DNA from: Okeania sp034190295
GTDB taxonomy: Bacteria > Cyanobacteriota > Cyanobacteriia > Cyanobacteriales > Microcoleaceae
DNA length: 64,000 bases
Direction: 5' to 3'
Assembly (NCBI GenBank): GCA_034190295.1
Contig: JAXHSW010000019.1
Location: 1-64,000, forward strand
The notes under the pieces are model-generated. The model was given only the letters and a program-made list of their open reading frames with translations. It had not been told where the DNA came from and did not search any database. The translations under genes were made by a program, and so were the position numbers. This document shows, piece after piece, positions 27,414 to 37,022 of the stretch. Every line of letters starts with the position of its first letter. Within the stretch, counting starts at the first letter, position 1.

Positions 27414-28517
27414 TTAAACTGTAATTGGCGAATCAACATAGATACTGGGTTGCTCAATATCAAAAGCAATTCCATATTCTTTAAGTTTAAAAGTAATTCT
27501 TTGACTAGCATTATCCAACATTTGACGACGTAAATCCATAGATACTTTACCAGAGCCTAATATGAAAAATGTAATCTGGGCTTGAGTTATATCTTGTAAG
27601 TTAGAATTCTGTGAATTTTTAAAGGTAATATCAGTATTACGAGGCTCGATCCCAAATACATCACTGGTACTTGCTAAGATTACTTGACGTATTAATGCTT
27701 GCTCTTCAATATCTACCTGACGATAAAAAGTTAAGTATAAAATAGACATAACTTTCTTAGCTGCGGTAAAGTTTTCAATATTTACCTGAGTCAGAGAATT
27801 ATTAGGAATAATAATTAATGTACCTTTACCAGAAGAACGGATTTTAGTAGAGCGTAAACCAATTGATTCTACCCTACCAAAAGTACCATCTGGGAGACCA
27901 ATATAATCATCTACGACAAAAGGTCTATCTACATAGAGTACGATACCACCGAGTAATTGACTTAAAGTATTTTGAGCAGCAAAAGCAACTGCTACACCCC
28001 CTACTCCCAGACTTGCAATAATACCAAATACATTAACTTGATGAGTTTGAGCAAAAATGATAATAGCTAATACAATAATTATAAAATTAGTAATAAATTT
28101 ACCAACTATAAATAAGTCGCTATTAGCTTTTTTATCGCTTCTAAATGCTGCTTCTATTAGATAAACATCAAAAAATTTTTTAGCCAATTGAAAACCTAAC
28201 CAAGTAGTAGTAATAGTTAAGATTAAACTGAGAATAATTTCTATAATATATACCTGAGAATATGGTGTAACAGCGAGAAGAGTTATCTCAGATATGGCTA
28301 TGGCAATTACTACTCCAATTAGCGATTTATTTGGAGAGATGATAATTTTATATGCTTCGGAAATTTCTGTAGATATAATCCTCTCCATTAATTCAGGCAA
28401 TTTGCGAATTCCTATAACTGCGATTATTCCTATGACTGCGATGGCAAGTATTTGCAGAATTTTACTAATATCTATTACTATTTGTTCAGGAATTTGAATA
28501 GTTTCGATCATAAACAA
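27414..28517 (-). CDS. MscS-family mechanosensitive channel (tandem copy 2)
   Basis: 367 residues and first gene of the pair. Hydrophobic helices at about 15-40, 60-110 and 130-160; pore segment ASLGVGGVAVAFAAQNTLSQ followed by LLGGIVLYVDRPFVVDDYIG; beta-domain RVESIGLRSTKIRSSGKGTL and IIPNNSLTQVNIENF; C-terminus IEQPSIYVDSPITV. The two paralogues share this whole order and the C-terminal tail but are well diverged, so the duplication is not recent. Only 6 bp separate them. The first Met is preceded by AAAGAAAGATTG on the minus strand. Duplicated MscS genes might build channels with different gating thresholds. Confidence 0.92.
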   Translation of the reverse strand: MFMIETIQIPEQIVIDISKILQILAIAVIGIIAVIGIRKLPELMERIISTEISEAYKIIISPNKSLIGVVIAIAISEITLLAVTPYSQVYIIEIILSLILTITTTWLGFQLAKKFFDVYLIEAAFRSDKKANSDLFIVGKFITNFIIIVLAIIIFAQTHQVNVFGIIASLGVGGVAVAFAAQNTLSQLLGGIVLYVDRPFVVDDYIGLPDGTFGRVESIGLRSTKIRSSGKGTLIIIPNNSLTQVNIENFTAAKKVMSILYLTFYRQVDIEEQALIRQVILASTSDVFGIEPRNTDITFKNSQNSNLQDITQAQITFFILGSGKVSMDLRRQMLDNASQRITFKLKEYGIAFDIEQPSIYVDSPITV

Positions 28518-28619
28518 TCTTTCTTTGAAAATAATTTTCTGAATTTGATTTAATTTCTGTATCTTAGTGGGATTTTTAATTATACTCTAAAATAAAATTA
28601 TCAAAAATGTTGATTTATA

Positions 28620-28985
28620 CCACATAAGGTCATGATAAGCTACGATTTTAATCCGTTTAAATCCTCTTTATCTCTAGCTTGAAAAGACTTGATTCAAATA
28701 ATTTACGAGAAATGTGGGTAAAGAGGGTTTGGTCTGAGAAAATAGCGATCGCCTAAATTATATTATCGATCGATTAATTAAAAACTTAGCGATCGTGTTA
28801 GAGGTAAGGTGCTGACAAAAGATTTGTTAGCAGCACCAAAATTTGAAGGATATCAAGGTAATCAATTGAGCCTATTCTAATCAACTGGAGCGGAGGGACA
28901 TCCCGTGCTAGCTCGGTTAATGTCTGCATAGCAGAGTCGCCCTCGTAGCCAGCACTATCGCTTGTCTTGGTGTCGGGAGTATGTC
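28620..28985 (+). mobile_element. Orphan IS right end and hairpins, no transposase
   Basis: GGTGCTGACA (28808-28817) pairs with TGTTAGCAGCACC (28825-28837). Further right, GACATCCCGTGCTAGC...CAGCACTATCGCTTG leads to GGGAGTATGTCA (28973-28984), the same right-end block as the two TnpB elements. No TnpB reading frame remains in front, so this is a solo right end or a remnant in which the omega-RNA scaffold outlived the nuclease. Confidence 0.5.
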
Positions 28986-29000
28986 ACTTTCATATTATTT

Positions 29001-29204
29001 TTACTCAGGAAACTCAGGAATTACCCATTTAGGAGGAGCCATTCTTTTCTTCATAACTGCTTCTTCAGCTATTTCCAGCATTTTATCTAAGGGAGTATCA
29101 TCAATAAACTTTGATGTTTCTTTTGCATATTCCTTATTTGGGCATTTGTCACCCAAAACACATCCATTAACACAAGCTTCTGCACAATTTACAGTATTTT
29201 CCAT
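29001..29204 (-). CDS. Small Cys-rich conserved hypothetical protein
   Basis: 67 residues, soluble. Four Cys sit near the N-terminus (C7, C11, C15, C21: C-x3-C-x3-C-x5-C in NCAEACVNGCVLGDKCPNKE), followed by an acidic helix and the end APPKWVIPEFPE. The spacing suggests binding of a metal or Fe-S cluster, which is inference. AGAGGAAAATAGG directly upstream of ATG 29204 is a strong ribosome site. I believe similar small proteins occur in other cyanobacteria but know no function. It lies alone between an IS remnant and the cyclase. An overlapping plus-strand ORF (28981-29238) has no such support. Confidence 0.75.
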   Translation of the reverse strand: MENTVNCAEACVNGCVLGDKCPNKEYAKETSKFIDDTPLDKMLEIAEEAVMKKRMAPPKWVIPEFPE

Positions 29205-29472
29205 CCTATTTTCCTCTGGTATTCTAGTAATTTTATAGCAGATAACTTTTTCTAGTTATCCACTTCTAAAGTCATTATTTGACTTGCAATATTATCATAA
29301 GCTCTATTCTATCTCAATAGCTTTTTACGGCCTGCTCTGATAGTTTAATTCATATTAACGAAAGGTACTTTTTGCAGGTCCCTTCCAACCCCCTCAACTT
29401 TCACCACCTTATCTTCAATAATAAATAAATTAAGTGATACGTCCGCGATCGCCGGATGTAACATTAAATTGA

Positions 29473-30885
29473 CTAGCGATTATTTCTATCAATTAAAAAA
29501 TATGTATTCATCCTTCCTTTACCCTTAATCATAATAGTCCCCCTAGGATTTAATATATATTTTTCTTTTAAATAATTAGAAGTTTTTTCTGTTACTTGAA
29601 TAGCATTAGGTACACTATGAGATTCCATTCGACTTGCAGTATTAACAGCATCACCCCAAAGGTCATAAATAAATTTTTTTCTACCAATAACACCTGCAAT
29701 AACCGGACCAGTATTAATGCCAATTCTAATACTAAGCTGCATATTATTTTTTTGATTAAAATCAGTAATTGCCTGCTGCATATCCAGAGCCATTTCAGCA
29801 ATTGCTTCAGCATGATCTTGTCTTGGATTTGGTAAACCTCCAACTACCATATAAGCATCTCCAATAGTTTTAATTTTTTCCAAACAATATCGATCGGTTA
29901 ACTCATCAAAGCAAGAAAATATTTGATTAAGTAAATTAACTAACTGTGTAGGAAGAATATTTTCTGATAACTGAGTAAACCCTACTAAGTCAGCAAACAA
30001 AATAGTTACTTCAGCAAAACTTTCAGCAATATTTTCCTGTTCTTCCTTTAATTTTTCTGCAATAGATTTAGGCAAAATATTTAATAATAATCGTTCCGAT
30101 TTTTTTTGTTCAGCAGACAATACTTTTTCTGCTTGCTTACGTTTCTCAATTTCTCTAGAAACTCGATTAAACATTTGATTAAAAGCCATCATTACCTCTC
30201 CTAATTCATCTTGTCGTTGAACAGAAAGAGAATAAAAATTAATCCCATTACCATTTTTACTTAAGGCTTCTCCAGCAGCAATTAAATCATCCCTTAACCT
30301 CAAAACAGGAGAAATTAAACTCACTCCTAGAACTAGCATTGTCACCAAAGTAACAAAAAGAGATATAACAATTACAAGAAGTGCAATTCTGCCAATAAAA
30401 GCATATAACTTTGGCTGGATATTAGAAGTATCATGGCGGGCAATTAATGTATAATTGATTCCTAAATAATCTGCTGACAATGCCAGATCATATCGTTTAC
30501 CATCTCGACTTCTAACGCGCAAAATATCTTTGTTTTTGAGGTCATCAAAATCTATATCGGGAGCTTCACCAATTGTTTCTATTAACTTTCCCTGAAAATC
30601 ATAAATTGTGACTCCCAAAACTACAGAGTCTTGGGTTAATGTTTTGACTTTTGCCTGAAACATACCATCAGACTTCATTGTAGTTTGAGTTAAGCGGACA
30701 ATAGAATTAAAAATCGCTCCAGAAACATCTTCTAGTTGGCGAAGAAGTTCATCTTCCCGTCGCTTATAAGATGGAATTAAAATTACAGTCTCAATTACTA
30801 AAATACTGGCAAATATCCACAATACTATTTTTCTAGATAAACGTGCTCTAAAAAAACAAAATAGCCCGGAAATTTTAATAAACAT
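29473..30885 (-). CDS. Membrane-bound class III adenylate cyclase with HAMP domain
   Basis: 470 residues. A first helix (about 20-38) and a second (about 168-193) bracket an extracytoplasmic sensor domain. A HAMP linker (about 195-250; SLISPVLRLRDDLIAAGEAL) and a short coiled coil lead to the cyclase domain (about 280-465). Metal Asp residues lie in VTILFADLVGFTQ and TIGDAYMVVGGLP. The substrate-specifying Lys (KIKTIGDAY) and Asp (LWGDAVNTASRM) indicate ATP rather than GTP as substrate, and Arg in NTASRM is kept. The product cAMP could gate the CNBD-bearing MscS at 14388-15887. It is monocistronic. Confidence 0.94.
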   Translation of the reverse strand: MFIKISGLFCFFRARLSRKIVLWIFASILVIETVILIPSYKRREDELLRQLEDVSGAIFNSIVRLTQTTMKSDGMFQAKVKTLTQDSVVLGVTIYDFQGKLIETIGEAPDIDFDDLKNKDILRVRSRDGKRYDLALSADYLGINYTLIARHDTSNIQPKLYAFIGRIALLVIVISLFVTLVTMLVLGVSLISPVLRLRDDLIAAGEALSKNGNGINFYSLSVQRQDELGEVMMAFNQMFNRVSREIEKRKQAEKVLSAEQKKSERLLLNILPKSIAEKLKEEQENIAESFAEVTILFADLVGFTQLSENILPTQLVNLLNQIFSCFDELTDRYCLEKIKTIGDAYMVVGGLPNPRQDHAEAIAEMALDMQQAITDFNQKNNMQLSIRIGINTGPVIAGVIGRKKFIYDLWGDAVNTASRMESHSVPNAIQVTEKTSNYLKEKYILNPRGTIMIKGKGRMNTYFLIDRNNR

Positions 30886-31176
30886 ATACGATATACGATT
30901 TATTTTTTGAGAAATTTACTAATAGCTTGCACCACTAACCCTCAAATGAAAAATTAAAATATAATCAATATATCTGTTATAGCATTACATAAAAAGTTCT
31001 GAAGATTGCAGGAATTACCTAGATTTTTATTTTTTAATTAACTATAGAATTTAAAGCACTTTTTAAGGTGATTAAGTACAGCTTCATCTTATAGAAGTTT
31101 TAATTTAGGTAAAGTACATAGACTTTAATATCAAATCTCAAAAATTTGGCTACATTTTCTTGGCTGGGATGAGTGG
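30886..31176. other. Intergenic AT-rich DNA upstream of the cyclase
   Basis: No gene or repeat recognised in this stretch, which should contain the cyclase promoter (minus strand). No clear box assigned. Confidence 0.4.
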
Positions 31177-31416
31177 GTCATTTCAGTTATCAGTTATCAG
31201 TTATCAGTTATCAGTTATCAGTTATCAGTACCTCTGCCTGTTTGCGCAGCATGACCTAGGAAAGTCAGAGGCTTGAAATATTGAACTTGTTTTTTCTCTT
31301 GGTCGATTGGATATGCTTAGGAAATCCATCCATCCCTCGACCGCTTTTTCATCCCCTTGTAGAGCGGTAGCTAGCGGCGCAGCCAAGGGGAGGCTTCAGA
31401 CCTTATTTTTTGGTGA
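31177..31416 (+). repeat. Dispersed repeat R1, long form
   Basis: GTCATTTCAG and seven TTATCAG units (31182-31227), then CCTCTGCCTGTTTGCGCAGC...AAGTCAGAGG (hairpin CCTCTG/CAGAGG), CTTGAAATATTGAAC, GGTCGATTGGATATG...CATCCCTCGACC (hairpin), CCGCTTTTTCATCCCCTT, an inserted GTAGAGCGGTAGCTAGCGGC, GCAGCCAAGGGGAGGCTT and TTTTTTGGTGA. All hairpin arms of the family are visible here. Confidence 0.8.
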
Positions 31417-32470
31417 GCAAGAGAGCGATAAAAATAAGAATAATGTATGCTGATTGACTAATAATACCATTCCTTCATTAGGCTGCCCTGAATAATAGAT
31501 GATAATTGTCAGGGTAATAACCAGTATCTGTGAAAAATTTATTTAACATTTGTAAGTAGGGAGTAGAGATTAAATCAGTTAACAATTAACAGTTGACAGT
31601 TAGCCTCCTGGGTTGGAATTCCGTTAGTAGGTATATTATGAGAGATTAACGAAGGGAAGTCGCTCCACTTTCTAAAGACCTGCCACAAAAGTATAAGATT
31701 AAAAATATTAACTGTTATATTAATTCCTAAAAATAATGCTGTACTTCTTGAACACTTCAGTTATTAAGTAATACAGCATATTTCGGGCAAATGATGTACA
31801 AGATGAATAGTGAAAATATTGTAGTGAGGCAATCTAGCCATCTTCGGGGTGTACCTCATAACAGTGGAAAGCGCTTTCATTAATTGGTAAAGGGAGGCTT
31901 CAAGGCGCGAATTATTTAATTATTAATTATTAATTATTAATTATTAATTATTAATTATTCGGTAAGTCAGATTTAGTAATGTTTTTAATAACTATTTGTA
32001 TGAAGTAAATATATATTATTTCTTTATTCCGCAGGAAATGCTTACCCGTAAAATCCGATCATTTTGTACTTTATCTACTTTGAAAATGTTGTAATTTTAG
32101 GGCTTTTGTTATACTAAATCTGTCTTGTATAGACGATCATTATTGATTAAGTGAAGAAGTGGAGAACAGAGAAAAATTATAACTCTACTTTGAGAAGCTG
32201 GGCTTTATATAATTAGGTTTTTACTATAAAATCAAACTTGTTCAAACGCTCAGAAATCAAACTAATACTCAGAATCATGGAATTAATAATCGTGGTTGGG
32301 GAATTCAAACTCTGTCTAATTAATGCACCGCAGATAACGCTTAGATATGAAACTAATGGTAGAGAAGGTAGACATAATTAGGGAATGCTCTCAAAAGTCT
32401 TATGGGTGAAGGTAGGAGACAGCTATACTGGAGACAGGAGACAGGAGGAACGGGGAATTATAGAGAAGGT
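31417..32470. other. Gene-free region with short repeats
   Basis: No credible gene. Contains a (TTAATTA)n run (31918-31965) ending TTCGGTAAG, an R1-type end; a GTGAGG...CATCTTCGGGGTGTACCTCA block (31824-31858) that recurs reversed at 42265-42305; and CTGGAGACAGGAGACAGGAG heptamers near 32429-32449. Confidence 0.5.
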
Positions 32471-32640
32471 AGGAGTAAAAATTGTCCCAAGATTTTTCTG
32501 CCCAACTATGCGCCCAAAATGCGCTCCTTTTTGACCTTGAGCAACCGAAAAGCTGGCACTTTTTTCAATCTAAAACAGCTAAAACCTTTATCTATCAATG
32601 CTTTTATATTTAATCAGCGAGCCCTAATTAGTAGTTCCCT
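32470..32640 (-). repeat. Dispersed repeat Q, copy 2 (reverse)
   Basis: Minus-strand reading: AGGGCTCGCTGATTAAATAT, AAAAGCATTGATAGATAAAG, GTTTTAGCTGTTTTAGATTG, AAAAAAGTGCCAGCTTTTCGG, AAAAAGGAGCGCATTTTGGG, CGCATAGTTGGGCAGAAAAA, TCTTGGGACAATTTTTACTC. It matches the copy at 39893-40052 nearly throughout. The 92-codon ORF across it is spurious. Confidence 0.75.
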
Positions 32641-32737
32641 ACTCCCTACTTCTCTACACCAAAAGTGGATAATTTATTAGATATCAATTTTAAATAAACC
32701 TAAAATTACCCACAAAAATTGATAATTTAACTACTGC

Positions 32738-33109
32738 CTAACTGGCTAATCCTTTGCTAAGTAACTCATAAAGAAAAGAGTTGATAAAGGTTAACCCTAA
32801 AGAACCAATTAATGCACTCCAAAATCCCCAACGTAATCGAAATCCACTTACTAACCAGGCAGCTAAACCAAAGATAATAAGATTAACAATTAGAGTAACT
32901 AAACCAGGAACAAGTATATTAACTGGCAAAGCCAAAGTCTTCAAAATTGGAGGTATAAATACATTCAAAAGACCAAAAATCGCCGAAGAAGTTAACGCAA
33001 TATTAAAATCATCAATTTCTACTCCAGTAGGCAACTTAGAAATAACAAACAAACTAATAGCAGTAATCAACCACAGAACAATCAGTCTAACAATCTCTTC
33101 AGTAGCCAT
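32738..33109 (-). CDS. Phage-holin-like four-helix membrane protein (holin superfamily IV type)
   Basis: 123 residues made almost entirely of four hydrophobic helices: about 7-27, 35-58, 62-88 and 95-118 (LIVLWLITAISLFVISKLP, ALPVNILVPGLVTLIVNLII, GFRLRWGFWSALIGSLGLTF). The pattern LLNVFIPPILKTLALPVN is typical of the widespread bacterial 'phage holin family' membrane proteins, most of which are not phage genes and have no established function. AAGGAG on the minus strand lies seven bases before ATG 33109. No lysis genes or other phage genes are adjacent, so a lysis role is unlikely. Confidence 0.88.
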   Translation of the reverse strand: MATEEIVRLIVLWLITAISLFVISKLPTGVEIDDFNIALTSSAIFGLLNVFIPPILKTLALPVNILVPGLVTLIVNLIIFGLAAWLVSGFRLRWGFWSALIGSLGLTFINSFLYELLSKGLAS

Positions 33110-33129
33110 TTTTTTTCTCCTTAATTAAT

Positions 33130-33435
33130 ACGTCAGCATTCAGCCGTCAGCTATCAGCCATCAGCTATTGCTTTTTATTTTAGGTAAAAGCTTTACTAAT
33201 TGAGTCAGAATTTATACTTACGCTCTCTAGCTAGCTTTAAAGTCTATATTCATTAAAACCTGCTCATAAGAGCTCAGAGCTGACAGCTAATAGCTGGAGC
33301 GCTAAAATTTGAGGGTTGGGCGTCCCCCGCAAGAGGAGCGAAAAAGCGCGCGGTGCACCTTTTATGGGGGGAAAGAATCCCCCATTATACACGCAACTAG
33401 AAGCTGATAGCTGAACGCTGACCGCTGACTGCTAT
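33130..33435 (-). mobile_element. MITE family M remnant interrupted by GC-rich hairpin DNA
   Basis: CAGCATTCAGCCGTCAGCTATCAGCC...CTATTGCTTTTTATTTTAG and GAGCTGACAGCTAATAGCTGGAGCGC match the interior of family M read backward. At 33300-33390 a GC-rich block with CGTCCCCCGC, GAGCGAAAAAGCGCGCGG and the hairpin GGGGG...TCCCCC is inserted, followed by another AAGCTGATAGCTGAACGCTG. Confidence 0.5.
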
Positions 33436-33447
33436 TTCAATACAAAT

Positions 33448-34539
33448 CTAAACATTAAATCGGAAGAGCAAAACATCTCCTTCCTTTACAACATAATCCT
33501 TACCTTCACTCCTCATCAGACCCTTTTCTTTAGCAGCATTCATCGAACCACTAGCTACTAAATCATTATAGGCAATTGTTTCTGCTCGAATAAAACCCCG
33601 TTCAAAATCAGTATGAATTACACCAGCAGCTTGAGGAGCTAACATTCCAGCTTGAATAGTCCAAGCCTTTGTTTCTTTCTCTCCAGTAGTAAAATAAGTG
33701 CGCAATCCCAATAATTCATAAGTAGCCTTAATCAGAGATTTCAACCCACCTTCTTCTACTCCTAAAGACTCCAAATAATCAGCTCTTTCCTCTTGTGGTA
33801 ACTCAACTAATTCTGATTCTACCTGAGCTGAAATTATTACAACTTGAGCATTTTCTACAGCAGCAATATTCCGTACTTTTTCCACCCAATCATTTCCACT
33901 AGCTAAATCATCCTCAGACACATTAGCAGCATAAATTATCGGCTTAGAAGTTAACAAATTCAAGGGCTTGATCGACAGAAATTCTTCTTCATTTAAGTCA
34001 GCCATTCTCACCGACTTACCTTCATTTAAAATCCCCTCTAATTTTGTCAAAACTTCCAACTCTGCCTGAGCATCTTTACTGGTACGAGCTTGTTTTTTCG
34101 TCCGTTCAATTCGGCGTTCAACTTGAGCTAAATCTGACAAAGCCAACTCTAAATTAATTACCTCAATATCTCGCACTGGATCGACAGAACCAGAAACATG
34201 AATAATATCCTCACTATCAAAACAACGGACTACCTGAACAATAGCATCGACTTCTCGAATATTAGACAAAAATTGATTCCCTAATCCCTCTCCTTTACTA
34301 GCACCTTTTACTAAACCCGCAATATCAACAAACTCTATTCTAGTAGGAACAGTTTGAGCAGAATTAGAAATTTTAGTCAGCACATTTAACCGCTCATCTG
34401 GCACCGACACCACACCAACATTGGGTTCAATTGTGCAAAATGGAAAGTTAGCAGCTTCCGCTTTAGCATTAGCAACCAAAGCATTAAATAAGGTAGATTT
34501 TCCGACGTTGGGTAGTCCGACAATTCCAGCTCTGAGCAT
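33448..34539 (-). CDS. ychF: Ribosome-associated P-loop ATPase/GTPase YchF (OLA1 family)
   Basis: 363 residues. G1 loop GLPNVGKSTL (8-17) and G3 VDIAGLVKGASKGEGLGN are visible; the G4 position reads YAANV rather than NKxD, the family trait that lets YchF prefer ATP. An inserted coiled-coil arm (about 135-175; ALSDLAQVERRIERTKKQAR) and a C-terminal TGS domain (about 275-360; LRTYFTTGEKETKAWTIQAG to EGDVLLFRFNV) complete the architecture. YchF binds the ribosome and acts in stress and translation control in the cytosol. Start ATG 34539 (MLRAGIVGLPNVGKST) is the standard N-terminus. It is monocistronic. Confidence 0.97.
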   Translation of the reverse strand: MLRAGIVGLPNVGKSTLFNALVANAKAEAANFPFCTIEPNVGVVSVPDERLNVLTKISNSAQTVPTRIEFVDIAGLVKGASKGEGLGNQFLSNIREVDAIVQVVRCFDSEDIIHVSGSVDPVRDIEVINLELALSDLAQVERRIERTKKQARTSKDAQAELEVLTKLEGILNEGKSVRMADLNEEEFLSIKPLNLLTSKPIIYAANVSEDDLASGNDWVEKVRNIAAVENAQVVIISAQVESELVELPQEERADYLESLGVEEGGLKSLIKATYELLGLRTYFTTGEKETKAWTIQAGMLAPQAAGVIHTDFERGFIRAETIAYNDLVASGSMNAAKEKGLMRSEGKDYVVKEGDVLLFRFNV

Positions 34540-34851
34540 AAATTTAAGTCAAAAGTAAAAAATCAAAAGTAAAAAGTTCAAGAAATTACAGTTTGTATTG
34601 AGATTCTAATTACCATACAACTGCCTTATCTAGTTAGGATAGCAGAACGAAAGAAGAATCTTGATTTCTTAGCTAAGTCCTAATAAAAATTAAAAATTAA
34701 AAAATAGACTTTCCTTTTCAGGTCATTCCACAAATAACTATAGTGCTAGATTTGAGAACAAGAAAATCAATACATTTTGCTGGTCTTTGAAACAATTGGC
34801 TCAAAATTTAATGTTAAGAAATGTGAAGAATAGTTCATAAGAGTCTTTGAA

Positions 34852-36288
34852 TTTGACACTCCACGGACTAAAGTCGCGTGGATTCTTAAGGGTCATAAAT
34901 TTGACGGACTTTCCTCACGTCAAATTTTACCCTTAATGGCATAGCCAAAGATGCCTCTACTCTGTCCGGGGTAAACCCATTCAGGTTACTTTTGATTCCA
35001 ATATTTGCAGCACCATTACAGTCTGCATTGATCAATTTTCCTTGCTTAGTTTTATACAAACCGCGCTGAATTCGTTGGCCACTAAAACTATATTTACTAG
35101 GGTTATCGGCATTGTAAACAGGTATCTTATCGCCGTCTAAAAAACTAGCCTTGGAAGTATAAGACTCCTCTTGCTCTAAATAGGTTAATCCATATCTATC
35201 ACACATAGCTTTTAGCTTCAATCTGAAACTATGGTGTGGTATTTGTACAAACTTTTGATTTGTTTTTTTACCTAAATTGATACTTTGTTTAATTCCTGGA
35301 TTGACACCAATAACAATAGTAGATATTTGGTTTTCTCTACACCAGTTGATTAAATATCTAGCTGCTTTATTCAGGTAATCTCTAACTTGATTGTGACGAT
35401 TTACTGTAATTCTAACTTGCTTTTTGGTTAAACCTTTTCTGCCTTGTTTATCCTTGATTGACTGTATTCTAGAATTTTCCTTGTTGTACCACTGGTTAAT
35501 TGATTTAAGTTTTCTACCATCCAAAATAAACGATGACCCAGTATTTGATACACAAGTTGCGCTTATTATCTAAACCAAGATCTATTGCTAGTGCATTGTC
35601 AGATTTTTCTGCTTTCTGTGGCTCCTCTTCTGTAATAAATTCTACCTCAAAAAACCTAGCATTATATCTAGGAATTATTCTAACTTCCTTCAGGTTTTTA
35701 CCTACTAATCTTTCCGGGAAGGGAATTTTTACTGTACCATATTCAGTCTTAAATTTGGGAGACATTGGGATATTAAAATACCCATTTTTTACTTTAATTC
35801 GAGGTATTATTAAAATAAAATACCCTTCTTTATTGAGGTATCTAGGTATTCGTATTTGTTCCCAACGATATAGACTTTCCTGAGCTTTTTGGATTAAGTT
35901 GAAAAACGACTTAAAAGACCTATCTACAACTTTTAAAGTTTGCTGCGCAATATCAGTTTGAAGTAGTTGGTAATTTTCGTTATCTTTGCAGTAATGGTAA
36001 TTTGACTCGTATCTTAGATATCTGCCCTCAGCAAAATAAAACTGTCTCACAGCAATATTGCCCTAGGTTGTACATATTCTTGGACAATCTGCACAATTGT
36101 CTCAAGGCTTTAAACTCCTGACTAGACAGGTTTCTAATTTTGTTCTTTTGGGTAAGATACATAATTAACTTTCGCACTAATAATAAATATTATAGCGAAA
36201 ACTCCTACAGATAGAGATGTGACTACGGGTTAAAACCCGTCGTGTCGTTTCCATCCAGCCGTTAAAACAGGCACTTTTCCCACTTACC
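34852..36288 (-). mobile_element. IS200/IS605-type element (copy B), near full length
   Basis: Ends are defined by comparison with the deleted copy A at 2547-3259: right end TTTGAC...CCACGGACTAAAGTCGCGTGG (34852 onward) and left end ...CAGGCACTTTTCCCACTTACC (to 36288) with the hairpin GACTACGGGTTAAAACCCGTC. The right end can fold CCACGGACTAAAGTCGCGTGG. No target duplication, as expected for this family. The element is 1,437 bp and encodes only a TnpB-type protein. Confidence 0.75.
34886..36162 (-). pseudogene. TnpB-type transposase of IS copy B, two frameshifts
   Basis: The N-terminus MYLTQKNKIRNLSSQEFKAL starts at 36162. A frame change at 36051-36060 leads to RQFYFAEGRYLRYESNYHYC... and a second at about 35560-35566 joins LAIDLGLDN to ATCVSNTGSSFILDGRKLKS. 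The remaining frame runs to 34886 with TIVIGVNPGIKQSINLGKK, YTSKASFLDGD, SGQRIQRGLYKTKQGKLINA and NGAANIGIK. The RuvC-type D (AIDLGLDN), E (EQEESYTSKAS) and D (NADCNGAANI) segments are all present. It is inactive as it stands but close to intact. Confidence 0.85.
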
Positions 36289-36443
36289 AAAAATTTATGA
36301 TGATTTAGTTGTAGAACTATATAAGTCAAAATTTTATTGCTCTACTGGCCTAATGTTTATTTAGATGATATTTTATTGCTAGGTACTGCTTAGAATGTTA
36401 ATCGTTAGGATTTCCAAAGTTATTAAATAAAAACTATTGTACA

Positions 36444-36938
36444 ATGGTTAAAGAAAGAATTATCGGAACTAGAGAAGCAGCATATTTATTGGGTATTTCC
36501 GGTCAACGTTTGCGGGTATTGTTAGCTCAAGGTAGGGTCAAAGGTGCTTACAAGGAAAATGGCTTCTGGAAAATCCCCATTTATGGGCCGGAAGATAATG
36601 AAATGCCAGTAATTTTTCCTGGTACCAGAGGACCGAAAGGTATTTGGTGTAAGCGAAGGCGTACTAAACCGACAATGATTCATGTTAATCAGCACATAAT
36701 TCAGCACAATGCAAATAACCCACTAAAAGATATAAAACCAGTAGTTTCTGTAAAGCAAACTAATCGCAATAACTATGGTTATCAACTCGAAATTAAAGGT
36801 CCTTGTCGAATCGTTTATCGACCTCACAACCCGGCTGGATGTGGCGCTCATTTGTGGATAGATACTTTTAGTCCGGTGCAATTTGTAGATACCAATTTTA
36901 ACCCGATTAGTGCTTGTCGAGCTTATAGATATATATAG
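36444..36938 (+). CDS. Helix-turn-helix protein of unknown function (cassette gene 1)
   Basis: 164 residues. The N-terminus (about 7-47; GTREAAYLLGISGQRLRVLL and GRVKGAYKENGFWKIP) is an excisionase/MerR-type DNA-binding helix-turn-helix with wing. A basic middle follows (RGPKGIWCKRRRTKP). The C-terminal part (about 100-164; NNYGYQLEIKGPCRIVYRPH, then NPAGCGAHLWIDTFSPVQ) is a compact domain I do not recognise, with one conserved-looking His and two Cys. ATG 36444 lacks a clear ribosome site. It lies 84 bp upstream of the ParA fusion gene in the same direction and could be its regulator or a DNA-site adaptor. Confidence 0.75.
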   Translation: MVKERIIGTREAAYLLGISGQRLRVLLAQGRVKGAYKENGFWKIPIYGPEDNEMPVIFPGTRGPKGIWCKRRRTKPTMIHVNQHIIQHNANNPLKDIKPVVSVKQTNRNNYGYQLEIKGPCRIVYRPHNPAGCGAHLWIDTFSPVQFVDTNFNPISACRAYRYI

Positions 36939-37022
36939 ATGTCAGTAAGTAGATAAAATTTAGATTTTTTACCATATTCGTCGTGATAAGCTGATATTTA
37001 AAGTCAAAAAAATTAACGACAG

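Noticed and set aside
28981..29238. 85-codon plus-strand ORF
   Set aside because: Antisense to the small Cys-rich gene, which has a strong ribosome site and ordered Cys pattern.
32402..32680. 92-codon ORF
   Set aside because: It translates repeat Q and heptamers; the same DNA is non-coding at the other Q copies.
32738..33109. Prophage lysis gene
   Set aside because: The product is holin-like only in superfamily terms; no endolysin, tail or integrase genes are nearby.
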